Of a DNA stretch of 64,000 nucleotides, positions 8,070-15,240 are shown piece by piece. The notes below the pieces were generated by a model that searched no databases, was not told the origin of the DNA, and saw only the letters and a list, made by a program, of their open reading frames with translations. Positions within the stretch are counted from its first letter, which is position 1; each line of letters opens with the position of its first letter. The translations under genes and the position numbers were made by a program. Source of the DNA: Candidatus Oscillochloris fontis (GTDB taxonomy: Bacteria > Chloroflexota > Chloroflexia > Chloroflexales > Chloroflexaceae); NCBI RefSeq assembly GCF_004138135.1, contig NZ_RYFD01000012.1, positions 1 through 64,000 on the forward strand. Reading direction: 5' to 3'.

Positions 8070-9458
8070 ATGCGCAAACTCTGGGTGCAACTGAGTCTCG
8101 GTTTCGCGGCGGTCATTCTGGTCAGCGTTCTAACGGTGGCGTGGCTCACCAACCTCCAAGCCGATTCGACCTTTCGCAACTACCTAGCCCAGAGCCAAGT
8201 GGTGAGTTCCGGGCTACCTGAGAGTCTGGGGGCGGCGTACCAGCGCGATGCTGGTTGGGCCGCAGCCACGGCCATTCTGGAGGCGTATCTGAATAACAGC
8301 GGGCCGGCGCATGGCCAGGGGATGGGGCGCGGCCAGGGGATGGGGCGCAACACGATAAGCCTGATCCTGGCTGATACGACCGGGCAGATTATTTACCCAA
8401 CCCAGGGTGGACGATTGAGTCAAGGGCAACTCAGCACAGCCACCCCGGTGGTTGCCGCAGGCCAGATTGTGGGCTATCTGGTTGCCGAGCAGCATACCAG
8501 TGCGGCGCTCTCACAGGCGGCGCAGCACTTTCTGAGCCAAATCAATCTAGCGATCATCCAGGCTGGTCTGGTAGCCGGAGTGATCGGTATACTACTCGGT
8601 CTGATCGTGGCGCGCAACCTTGCCGCACCACTCGCCCAACTCTCCAGTTCGGCGCGGCGGATTGCGCTGGGCCACTTTGATGAACGAGTTGCCCAAGCGG
8701 GGCCGGAGGAGGTGGCCGAGGTGGGGAGCGCCTTCAACGAGATGGCAGCGGCACTAGAGGCGGCGGAGGAACAGCGTCGCCACATGGTCGCCGATATTGC
8801 CCACGAACTGCGTACCCCCCTGAGCGTCATCCAGGGCAACCTGCGCGCCATTTTGGATGATGTCTACCCACTGAGCAAGGCCGAGATTGCCACGATCTAT
8901 GACAGCACCATCGGCTTGCACCGTCTGGTTGATGATCTACGCGAACTCTCGTTGGCCGAATCGGGGCACCTGCGTTTGCACCTCGAACCGATCTTGGTCG
9001 AGCCGCTCCTCATGCGGATGAGCAGTCTCTTCAGCGAACCCGCCAATGCGCGAGGGGTGAGCCTGAGCCTCGTGATCGCCCCCGATCTGCCCCGTATCCA
9101 GGCAGATAGCGAACGGATTGTTCAGGTGCTAACCAACTTCCTGGCCAATGCGCTGCGCCACAGTTCGGCAGGTAGCACAATCCATGTGAATGCCGAACGT
9201 GATCCACAGCGCCCCAAGCATGTGCTGATCGCAATCAGCGATCAGGGTACGGGAATTGCCGCCGACGATCTACCGCACGTCTTTGAGCGTTTCTGGCGTG
9301 CCGACCGTTCCCGCAGTCGGGGGCAGGGCGGCAGTGGGCTAGGACTCGCCATCGCCCGCCAGATCATCCACCTGCACGGCGGCCAGATTGGGGTAGAGAG
9401 TCAGATTGGCCAGGGTAGCCGCTTCTGGGTGAGCCTGCCTACCCAAACGGCAACGTAA
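8070..9458 (+). CDS. Membrane sensor histidine kinase (BaeS-like)
   Basis: A 462-residue kinase with an N-terminal membrane helix (residues 7-27), an extracytoplasmic sensor of about 130 residues, a second helix near 165-190 and a HAMP linker. HisKA follows with His245 in DIAHELRTPLS, and then an HATPase domain with the N box (FLANALRHS), DQGTGI and GSGLGLAI. The sensor holds GQGMGR twice, from an exact 18-bp tandem duplication at 8313-8348, a small recent expansion in a likely disordered loop. It is translated with the upstream regulator. Its 3' end overlaps the convergent lipase gene by 20 bp. The signal sensed cannot be read from sequence. Confidence 0.94.
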   Translation: MRKLWVQLSLGFAAVILVSVLTVAWLTNLQADSTFRNYLAQSQVVSSGLPESLGAAYQRDAGWAAATAILEAYLNNSGPAHGQGMGRGQGMGRNTISLILADTTGQIIYPTQGGRLSQGQLSTATPVVAAGQIVGYLVAEQHTSAALSQAAQHFLSQINLAIIQAGLVAGVIGILLGLIVARNLAAPLAQLSSSARRIALGHFDERVAQAGPEEVAEVGSAFNEMAAALEAAEEQRRHMVADIAHELRTPLSVIQGNLRAILDDVYPLSKAEIATIYDSTIGLHRLVDDLRELSLAESGHLRLHLEPILVEPLLMRMSSLFSEPANARGVSLSLVIAPDLPRIQADSERIVQVLTNFLANALRHSSAGSTIHVNAERDPQRPKHVLIAISDQGTGIAADDLPHVFERFWRADRSRSRGQGGSGLGLAIARQIIHLHGGQIGVESQIGQGSRFWVSLPTQTAT

Positions 9459-11016
9459 TCTCCGGTGGCTCATCAGGCATCGGGGGTGGATTATCGAGTA
9501 AGGGGATCTGATCGGGATGGCGGCAGCTATGGAAGGATGGCGAGTCAACCGCAAACGGGAGTTGCTGGAGTTCAGGCGGTAACTCGCGATACTTCTTCGG
9601 ATCATCGTAGCTGGTATGCGCCTGGATCGGGTCGTCGAGCTTGTTATTCTCCACAAAATAGACATTTGGCAAGGGCATACCATTGGCATCAAGATGCCCA
9701 GCACCGACATTCATGGCCAAACGATCCTCTGGATCAACATAGAAACGCACCTCGGTATTGGCCAAGAGGGTAGCGATCTCTGGACTCGGCTGGCTGGGTG
9801 GGAACCCGTTGCGCTGCGGGTCTTCCGGGCGCACCGCGCCATAGGTGGTGATGCTGTGGATCTGATACCCATCCGCGAGCAGGCGTTGCTGAATCTCTGG
9901 GTCATTGAGCAGCATCATGGTCATCCCGCCGCCCATACTATGGCCAGTGAAGTTGAGTGTGTCGCCGGGGGGGATGTGATCCAAGTAGGCCAGGAAGCGC
10001 TGCTTGACCAGTTGGTAGTAGCTATGCTTGAGCGGATCATGGCCGTAGGCGGTGAGAAGCACCGCGACTAATCCGTTGGGAGCCGCATGCATATTCCCCG
10101 GATCGAGGCCACAAATGGCGATGATATGCTCATGGGGCTGGATCTGCTGCCATGTCACCTGCTCGTTATAGTAGGGGCTGATCGCGCTATGCTCACCGGC
10201 CATCAGCGACCATGCGGGCAGGTCTATCTGTCCAGTTGTATAATTGACTTGTGAACCAACAAACGCATCAATCGCCCAGACATAGAACTCGCGCCAAGGC
10301 TGGGGGCGAGCATGCGGCGCAGCAAAGAGGGTTCCGCGCATCCGCAGATTGAGGCGCTCGATCTCTTCGGCCAAGGGCAGCAGGATGGCCGGATCAACCT
10401 TGTTGAAGGCCATGTTCCAGAAGCCTTGGTGGATGATCTTCAGTTGTTCCATGGGCTGATTGGGTTTGAAGAGCCATTCGCCATCCCCAACCATGATCAA
10501 GCCCAGCATAGCTGCCAGATCTATAAGCACTGGCCGAATATGTCTGAAATCTACATCCTCACTCGCATTAAGTTCGCGCAGTGCTTCTAAGAGACTGAAT
10601 GCCATCGTATTCCAAGCCCAGCGATCAAGGTTGGTGATCGAGTCATTCACCACCCCTATCCCGCGCTCGACATCCGCCACCCACTCTTGCGTAGCTTGTT
10701 GGAGGCTCGCCACCTGCTGCCACAAACTCGGCGGGGATGCTCCGACTGTGCCCAGGGTGAGGGACTGACGATCAGCAATACTGAACGTGGTGGCCACCCC
10801 ACGGACTTGGTTGGCCAACTCGGTATTGCGGCGGCTCAAGCGCATCAGTCGCCCACTCATGCTAGGGATGCTACCGAGCGAATACTCCTGACAGCGTGCC
10901 GCTGCATGGGCGACGGCATCACCCACCCGGCGACTCTGGTTGCCAAGTTCATCGGCGTGGGCGCTCAGGGTTTGAACAAAGAAGAGCATATTCGGAGGGC
11001 ATGCCGAACTAATCAT
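9439..11016 (-). CDS. Secreted lipase-like protein with WXG100-like N-terminus (candidate type VII effector)
   Basis: A 525-residue protein. Residues 1-90 form an Ala/Arg-rich helical hairpin with a Gly/Ser/Pro turn (LGSIPSMSG), resembling WXG100/LXG-type targeting domains. Residues 90-240 are also helical. The C-terminal half is an alpha/beta hydrolase: Ser360 in TGHSMGGGMT is the nucleophile, Asp428 or Asp431 (YVDPEDRLA) and His441 (GAGHLD) could complete the triad, as in class 3 lipases. There is no Sec signal peptide, which fits export by another route. ATG at 11016 has a CAGAGG ribosome site. A WXG100-like gene lies 117 bp upstream, with a lipoprotein gene before it. By analogy with staphylococcal TslA/TilA systems it may be a lipase toxin; no secretion machinery is in the window. 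Confidence 0.72.
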   Translation of the reverse strand: MISSACPPNMLFFVQTLSAHADELGNQSRRVGDAVAHAAARCQEYSLGSIPSMSGRLMRLSRRNTELANQVRGVATTFSIADRQSLTLGTVGASPPSLWQQVASLQQATQEWVADVERGIGVVNDSITNLDRWAWNTMAFSLLEALRELNASEDVDFRHIRPVLIDLAAMLGLIMVGDGEWLFKPNQPMEQLKIIHQGFWNMAFNKVDPAILLPLAEEIERLNLRMRGTLFAAPHARPQPWREFYVWAIDAFVGSQVNYTTGQIDLPAWSLMAGEHSAISPYYNEQVTWQQIQPHEHIIAICGLDPGNMHAAPNGLVAVLLTAYGHDPLKHSYYQLVKQRFLAYLDHIPPGDTLNFTGHSMGGGMTMMLLNDPEIQQRLLADGYQIHSITTYGAVRPEDPQRNGFPPSQPSPEIATLLANTEVRFYVDPEDRLAMNVGAGHLDANGMPLPNVYFVENNKLDDPIQAHTSYDDPKKYRELPPELQQLPFAVDSPSFHSCRHPDQIPLLDNPPPMPDEPPEITLPFG

Positions 11017-11033
11017 AGGCACCTCTGAGGATC

Positions 11034-11063
11034 AAGCACCAGCGCTGCGTGGCGCTGGTGCTT
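11034..11063. repeat. Perfect hairpin between the WXG100-like and lipase genes
   Basis: AAGCACCAGCGC (11034-11045) pairs with GCGCTGGTGCTT (11052-11063). It lies 17 nt before the lipase start on the minus strand and has no U-run, so it is more likely an mRNA stability or attenuation structure than a terminator. Confidence 0.6.
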
Positions 11064-11065
11064 GG

Positions 11066-11137
11066 GTAGGGGCGAAGCATCGCCCGCTATATGGATGGGG
11101 AATGAAGGCTGGATTGGGGGCGATGCTTCGCCCCTAC
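11066..11137. repeat. Inverted repeat GTAGGGGCGAAGCATCGCCC
   Basis: A 20-bp arm at 11066-11085 is repeated in exact inverse at 11118-11137 around a 32-nt spacer. The left-arm core also occurs alone at about 60950-60964 (GGCGAAGCATCGCCCGCCAT), so it is a dispersed repeat. It starts 1-3 bp beyond the WXG100-like stop. Confidence 0.65.
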
Positions 11138-11415
11138 GAGTTGCCACCTGCCTGCATAATGTTCTGATTGATCTGGGCGATTTGGCGGCGCATCTCCTCT
11201 AGGGTCTGCTGCACCGTGCGCAGCTTGCCGTTGGTTTCGGCCCAGTAGCCCCGAAACTGGCTGGCCAACTGGCCATCCCAATTGTTCGCATCGGAGAGAA
11301 TCTGCCCCTGGGCGTGCAGTTCATTGATCTGGTCGAGCAGCGGGCCATTAACGATGTTCTGGAAACGTGAAATGGCGTTGCGGGCGGTACCAGTCGAAAG
11401 GACGCGGTCGCTCAT
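11134..11415 (-). CDS. WXG100/ESAT-6-like small helical protein
   Basis: A 93-residue protein with the size and layout of WXG100 proteins: two amphipathic helices around a central turn with Trp46-Asp47-Gly48 and conserved-looking Phe54 eight residues from the Trp (NNWDGQLASQFRGYW). In type VII secretion such proteins dimerise with each other or with the helical N-terminus of an effector and carry it to the secretion ATPase. A classical C-terminal YxxxD/E signal is not evident. ATG at 11415 follows a strong AGGAGG site. It lies directly upstream of the lipase-like gene, which also has a WXG-like N-terminus, and downstream of the lipoprotein gene. Identity rests on pattern and context. Confidence 0.75.
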   Translation of the reverse strand: MSDRVLSTGTARNAISRFQNIVNGPLLDQINELHAQGQILSDANNWDGQLASQFRGYWAETNGKLRTVQQTLEEMRRQIAQINQNIMQAGGNS

Positions 11416-11460
11416 TGGGTTCCTCCTGTGTTACTACGGTGAGTCAGAGTTTGCACTATC

Positions 11461-11487
11461 TATACCGTTTCAGCAGGGTAAAAAGAT
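11461..11487 (-). promoter_or_regulatory. Shared promoter-like motif upstream of the WXG100-lipase unit
   Basis: Read on the minus strand the sequence is ATC, a T-rich run, then CTGCTGAAACGGTATA. Almost the same motif lies before the lipoprotein gene at 12172-12200. The GGTATA end is about 46 nt before the WXG100-like start. A normal -10/-35 pair is not clear, so it could be an alternative-sigma promoter or an activator site. Confidence 0.5.
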
Positions 11488-11495
11488 ACGCTCAT

Positions 11496-12134
11496 TCAGT
11501 TTTGAATGGCGATCTGTTCTAAGGCCACCTGACACTCCTCCGTACTGATCATGCCCCAGGAGCGCACATGCCAGCCATCGGCATCTTCGGCGGCAGTACC
11601 CTCAAAACAGACCTCGCCCTTTTCAAAGATGATCTGGGTCACTACGTGGTGGAGCGTTGGATCATTGGCATCCACATAAGCACCCGATTCACGGAGATCA
11701 TTAAAATCGCCTAACTCCGGTTGCGCAGTGCCAGATAGAACAGACTTCAGCAGATCCATAGAGTCTTCAATCTCTTGCTGTGGGTTAGTGCTCGCAACCG
11801 GACGATAGAGCAACTCAGCGGTGGGGATGTCGTAGGTCGTCAGGGCGATCATCCAGGTACGATAGGCAACATCAAGCGTGCCGGTCAGTTCGGCAACACT
11901 CACCGTGCTGCCAATCGCCAGCGTGTGCATTCGCTCGCTATTCTGGGATGTCGGGGAGGGCTTTATGCTTGCTGTTGGTTCAGGAGTGGCCTGCGCCACT
12001 GGGGTGCGGCTACTACTCGTGCTGGTTGTTTGGTTGTTACACCCAACGAGAAAGAGCAGCATCATGAGGCCAAACAAGAGCGTGATCACGGGCGGGTTGA
12101 GCTTAGATAGCGAACGGCGGCGTGGGGTCTGCAT
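11496..12134 (-). CDS. Lipoprotein of unknown function (candidate immunity partner)
   Basis: A 212-residue lipoprotein. The ATG at 12134 has an AAGGAG site 7 nt upstream and gives an Arg-rich n-region, a hydrophobic stretch (ITLLFGLMMLLFLV) and a lipobox with Cys32 in LVGCNN. A Ser/Thr/Pro-rich linker to about residue 65 precedes a folded domain of about 140 residues that ends in two candidate strands (CFEGTAAEDADGW; WGMISTEEC). No named domain was recognised. Its position directly upstream of WXG100-like and lipase-like genes, with a matching upstream motif, suggests a role with them; in staphylococcal type VII lipase toxins a lipoprotein neutralises the lipase outside the membrane. That function is inference. 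Confidence 0.7.
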   Translation of the reverse strand: MQTPRRRSLSKLNPPVITLLFGLMMLLFLVGCNNQTTSTSSSRTPVAQATPEPTASIKPSPTSQNSERMHTLAIGSTVSVAELTGTLDVAYRTWMIALTTYDIPTAELLYRPVASTNPQQEIEDSMDLLKSVLSGTAQPELGDFNDLRESGAYVDANDPTLHHVVTQIIFEKGEVCFEGTAAEDADGWHVRSWGMISTEECQVALEQIAIQN

Positions 12135-12171
12135 ACGGGTTCTCCTTGATCTCAGAATTGGGAGCATCACA

Positions 12172-12200
12172 GGTATACCGTTTGAGCAGTTATAAAGGAT
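12172..12200 (-). promoter_or_regulatory. Shared promoter-like motif upstream of the lipoprotein gene
   Basis: On the minus strand it reads ATCC, TTTATAA, then CTGCTCAAACGGTATA, matching the motif at 11461-11487 in nearly every position. GGTATA ends about 38 nt before the lipoprotein ATG. The repetition of the motif suggests co-regulation of the two units. Confidence 0.5.
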
Positions 12201-12281
12201 GCGGGGCTTGCAGATTACGGGGCAGCATGATATGATCGGCGCTATCGCTTCCTACGCAAGCTGCAATACCCACACATACCT

Positions 12282-13073
12282 ATGTCATCAGTGGAACCTC
12301 CACTGCCCATCGAGCTCGATCAGATTCGTCTCGTGCTCGCATCAGGATCGCCACGTCGTCACGAGTTGCTTGGGCTTCTGGGTCCGAGTTACCATACCCT
12401 GATTAGCGATGCTGAAGATCGTGATGATCCTGTACCTTCCGCTGTTCTCGCTGCATTGCCGCCTTTTCCACTGCCTCATACTACTCATCCCTCACTCCTG
12501 GCATGGCGCAAAGCGAGTCACGCTGCGGTTCTCTCTCCACACCATACGACCGTCCTCGGTGCCGATACGATTGTGATGATTGATGGGCAGGTGCTGAATA
12601 AACCGCGTGACCTCCACAATGCGTACCAGATGTTGACCCAACTCTCCGGGCGTAGCCATATGGTCTATACTGGTTTGTGTGTCATCCAGCACGAGTCGAT
12701 CTCCTTGGCCCATGTGATGGCGGGCGAGACTCTTCCGATCTCATGTTCAGCACACTCCTATCGGATCTGGTTTGATCTGGTCGTGAGTGAGGTGGAGATC
12801 GCAGCGCTGAGTGTGGATGAAATCAATGCCTATGTGGCAACCGGCGAGCCCCTCGATAAAGCGGGGTCGTATGGGATTCAGGGCTTGGGTGGGCGCTTAG
12901 TGCGGGCAGTGCGTGGAAGTTATACCGCAGTAGTGGGGTTGCCGCTTGCCCAAACCTATCGTCTGCTGCGTGCCGCAGGGATCAATGGCCTGAGCGATCC
13001 AGAGCAGACCTATCTGCATTGGCTCAGCACACTCGGAAAGGAGCCGCTCCCATGCCCACCAACCCTACCATAA
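12282..13073 (+). CDS. maf: Maf-family nucleotide pyrophosphatase
   Basis: A 263-residue Maf/YhdE-type protein, a family that hydrolyses non-canonical or pyrimidine nucleoside triphosphates and has been linked to septum control. Family blocks are present: LVLASGSPRRHELL (phosphate-binding loop), LGADTIVMIDGQVLNKP and the GKPLDKAGSYGIQG-like motif (GEPLDKAGSYGIQG). It is longer than the usual 190-210 residues because of an insertion after the first motif (about residues 45-75) and a roughly 30-residue C-terminal extension. The ATG at 12282 has no clear ribosome site. Its last 22 bases overlap the next gene, so translation is probably coupled. Neighbouring cell-shape genes are 34 kb away. Confidence 0.93.
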   Translation: MSSVEPPLPIELDQIRLVLASGSPRRHELLGLLGPSYHTLISDAEDRDDPVPSAVLAALPPFPLPHTTHPSLLAWRKASHAAVLSPHHTTVLGADTIVMIDGQVLNKPRDLHNAYQMLTQLSGRSHMVYTGLCVIQHESISLAHVMAGETLPISCSAHSYRIWFDLVVSEVEIAALSVDEINAYVATGEPLDKAGSYGIQGLGGRLVRAVRGSYTAVVGLPLAQTYRLLRAAGINGLSDPEQTYLHWLSTLGKEPLPCPPTLP

Positions 13074-13816
13074 AGCTGCTGATCGTTGATGATCACCCGC
13101 TCTTTCGTCAGGGGGTGCGCTGGGCGCTCTTCTCTTCGGAGGAGGATATTCAGATTGTGGGTGAGGCGGCGAGTGCTGAGGCGGCGCTGACGTGGCTAGA
13201 GGCGGCTGGCCCCAACCATGAGCCGAATGCGATGCTGGTTGATCTCAATCTGCCGGGAATGAATGGCCTTGACCTGACCCGTCAGGTGCGGCGGCAGTAT
13301 CCCAGCATCGGCGTGGTGATGCTCAGCATGCACGAGAGCGATGAGCAAGCCTTTAATGCCCTACGTGCCGGGGCGGCTGCGTATCGCTCCAAGGATGTGA
13401 AGCCCCAAGCGTTGGTGGATATTTTGCGCCGGGTGACACGCGGCGAGTATGTGATTAACGATGTGGTGCTTGAGGAACCTCAGGTGGCCAAGCGGGTGCT
13501 TTCGCAGTTCCGTAGCCTGCCTGATGCAACGAGTATCGATCCCGCTGCCGAGTTCCCCATCTTTACCCCACTCAGTGATCGTGAGATCGAGGTGCTTGAG
13601 CGTATTGCGGCTGGTGGGAGTAATAAAGAGATCGCCGACTCACTCAGCATCAGTACCCAGACGGTCAAGAATCATATCTCGTCCATCCTGCGCAAGCTCT
13701 CGCTCAATGATCGTACCCAGGCGGTACTCTTCGCGCTGCGGCGCGGCTGGATCGAGACCCCAACCTCAATTCGCCAGGGTGAGAATCGTCAGGGGGAGTT
13801 TGACCCGGAGGGGTGA
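13052..13816 (+). CDS. NarL/FixJ-type response regulator
   Basis: A 254-residue regulator with an N-terminal receiver (Asp13/Asp14, phospho-acceptor Asp64 in LVDLNLPGMNG, Lys in KDVKPQ) and a C-terminal LuxR-type helix-turn-helix (LSDREIEVLERIAAG, SNKEIADSLSISTQTVKNH, LRKLSLNDRTQAV). The ATG at 13052 follows GGAAAGGAG and lies inside the end of maf. No kinase is adjacent, so it is an orphan that depends on a kinase elsewhere. Its 3' end overlaps the convergent phosphatidyltransferase gene by 28 bp. Targets are unknown. Confidence 0.95.
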   Translation: MPTNPTIKLLIVDDHPLFRQGVRWALFSSEEDIQIVGEAASAEAALTWLEAAGPNHEPNAMLVDLNLPGMNGLDLTRQVRRQYPSIGVVMLSMHESDEQAFNALRAGAAAYRSKDVKPQALVDILRRVTRGEYVINDVVLEEPQVAKRVLSQFRSLPDATSIDPAAEFPIFTPLSDREIEVLERIAAGGSNKEIADSLSISTQTVKNHISSILRKLSLNDRTQAVLFALRRGWIETPTSIRQGENRQGEFDPEG

Positions 13817-14364
13817 TTCTGCCCCCGCATCAGGCGGATAAAGCGCACCCCATACTGCACAAACGAGATCCCAAAGGGGATCATCGCGATCCAGAGGAGT
13901 GGCCGCCCACTGCGTGGCCCGTCGGCGACATAGCCGAGTGTGGCGGCGGTGAGCGCAACCGTCGTGGCTTTGCCGCTCGATTGGGCGGTGGTAATCTTAG
14001 CGCGCCGCCCCAACACCACCAATGCCGCCAGCAGAATCCCGATGTCGCGGAAGAGGATCAATCCGGTGATCGGCCAGGGAAAGCCGCGTGTGCGCGAGAG
14101 CATGATCGCGGTTGAGTCAAGCACGAGTTTGTCGGCAATCGGATCGAGCAACTCGCCCAGCCGCGAGACTTCACCCCGCGAACGTGCGATTGGCCCGTCT
14201 ATCGCGTCGGTGAACATCGTAAACGCGAAGCACGCCAATGCCTCGCGCCGCCGCTCCGGGCGCCCAAGGTAGAAGAGTGTCACCGGGAGCAGGAGTAGCC
14301 GACTTATCGTGAGTAGGTTCGAGGGGTAGAGGAGTTCTTTGGCCTCGATCTTCACATTGTCCAT
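13789..14364 (-). CDS. CDP-alcohol phosphatidyltransferase
   Basis: A 191-residue membrane enzyme with the complete catalytic signature DAIDGPIAR...GELLDPIADK, i.e. D-x2-D-G-x2-A-R-x8-G-x3-D-x3-D. Such enzymes move a phosphatidyl group from CDP-diacylglycerol to an alcohol at the cytoplasmic membrane face. The N-terminal PSNLLTISRLLLLPV is typical of phosphatidylglycerophosphate synthase (PgsA), but the substrate alcohol cannot be fixed from sequence. About five hydrophobic segments are visible. The ATG at 14364 has a GAGGGG site 8 nt upstream and is preferred over a TTG six codons earlier. It is convergent with the NarL regulator. Confidence 0.9.
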   Translation of the reverse strand: MDNVKIEAKELLYPSNLLTISRLLLLPVTLFYLGRPERRREALACFAFTMFTDAIDGPIARSRGEVSRLGELLDPIADKLVLDSTAIMLSRTRGFPWPITGLILFRDIGILLAALVVLGRRAKITTAQSSGKATTVALTAATLGYVADGPRSGRPLLWIAMIPFGISFVQYGVRFIRLMRGQNHPSGSNSP

Positions 14365-14393
14365 AGGTTCCACCCCTCTCAATCTTCATTTTT

Positions 14394-14482
14394 TGGTGGC
14401 GAATAATCTTCGAGGGTGGTGCAGCCACCTCCGAAGATCTTTTTTTGTTGGTGTTTGGCGGCTTTGCCGCCAAACACCAATT
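14394..14482. repeat. Two-hairpin palindromic repeat, copy 3 (inverted order)
   Basis: GAGGGTGG/CCACCTC comes first, followed by CGAAGATCT and a T-run, then TTGGTGTTTGGCGGC (14449-14463) pairing with 14467-14481. The order is the reverse of copy 2, so the element is inverted. It separates the DUF4013 and phosphatidyltransferase genes. Confidence 0.75.
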
Positions 14483-14507
14483 GAGATATGAGGCGCAACC
14501 TCGCCAC

Positions 14508-15176
14508 CTACAACGGGCGCATCCCGGCGGGCAGCGTCTGTTGCGTCATCTGGCCTAGCAGGTGGCCAAAGACAGCGGCGGCATACACGCTGGTAAAGAG
14601 TGCGCCCACGCCAAAGGCAACACTCCCCACACTCGCCACCAGACCACACAGGATCTGGAGCAGCCACAGGATGAGCCAACCACTCAGGTTACTGCGCACC
14701 ATGGCGATCACATCGCCAACCTTGAGTGCCGGGCTGAGTTCGCCGGTCTGAATATGGCGCACCATAGCCGCCAGGGTGATCGGTTGCAGCACCAGGGCGA
14801 TGATCAGCATCAGCGGCATGAAGCAGAACATGCTCAACATGGCCATCCCCGCGATGGCATCTTCATTGCGCCCCATTGCCCCGCCACTCAGCATGAGGAA
14901 GCAGGAGAAGGCACACACGAGCAATAGAACCGGCAGCGAGTAGACGATCTGGATCACGAAGGTGGGCAAGCCATTGGTGAAGGTCTCACCCAGATGGTTC
15001 CAGCGCGGCAAGGGGCGGCTCTGGCCCATAACTACATTCCGTGCGGTCTCAAAGAGAAACCCCAGCAACACGATCTGGCCCAGGATGGGCACGAGCATGA
15101 TCAGGCCACCGATGAGAATAATCGTGATCCACTCTTCATCCTCAAAGACAAAACTGAAGGCGCGTCCAATATCCAT
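14508..15176 (-). CDS. DUF4013 polytopic membrane protein
   Basis: A 222-residue membrane protein with about five to six hydrophobic segments (for example ITIILIGGLIMLVPILG, FVIQIVYSLPVLLLVC, MPLMLIIALVLQPITL). The N-terminal DIGRAFSFVFEDEEW and the Gly-rich interior match the DUF4013 family, whose role is unknown; members are frequent in Chloroflexota and archaea. ATG at 15176 has a GGGAGGC ribosome site. It follows cinA by 64 nt in the same direction and may be in its transcript. Confidence 0.85.
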   Translation of the reverse strand: MDIGRAFSFVFEDEEWITIILIGGLIMLVPILGQIVLLGFLFETARNVVMGQSRPLPRWNHLGETFTNGLPTFVIQIVYSLPVLLLVCAFSCFLMLSGGAMGRNEDAIAGMAMLSMFCFMPLMLIIALVLQPITLAAMVRHIQTGELSPALKVGDVIAMVRSNLSGWLILWLLQILCGLVASVGSVAFGVGALFTSVYAAAVFGHLLGQMTQQTLPAGMRPL

Positions 15177-15240
15177 GATGAAGCCTCCCTTGTATCAGGG
15201 TCGCATCGTCTATGCGATATCTATTGTACGCGCCAGCGAC

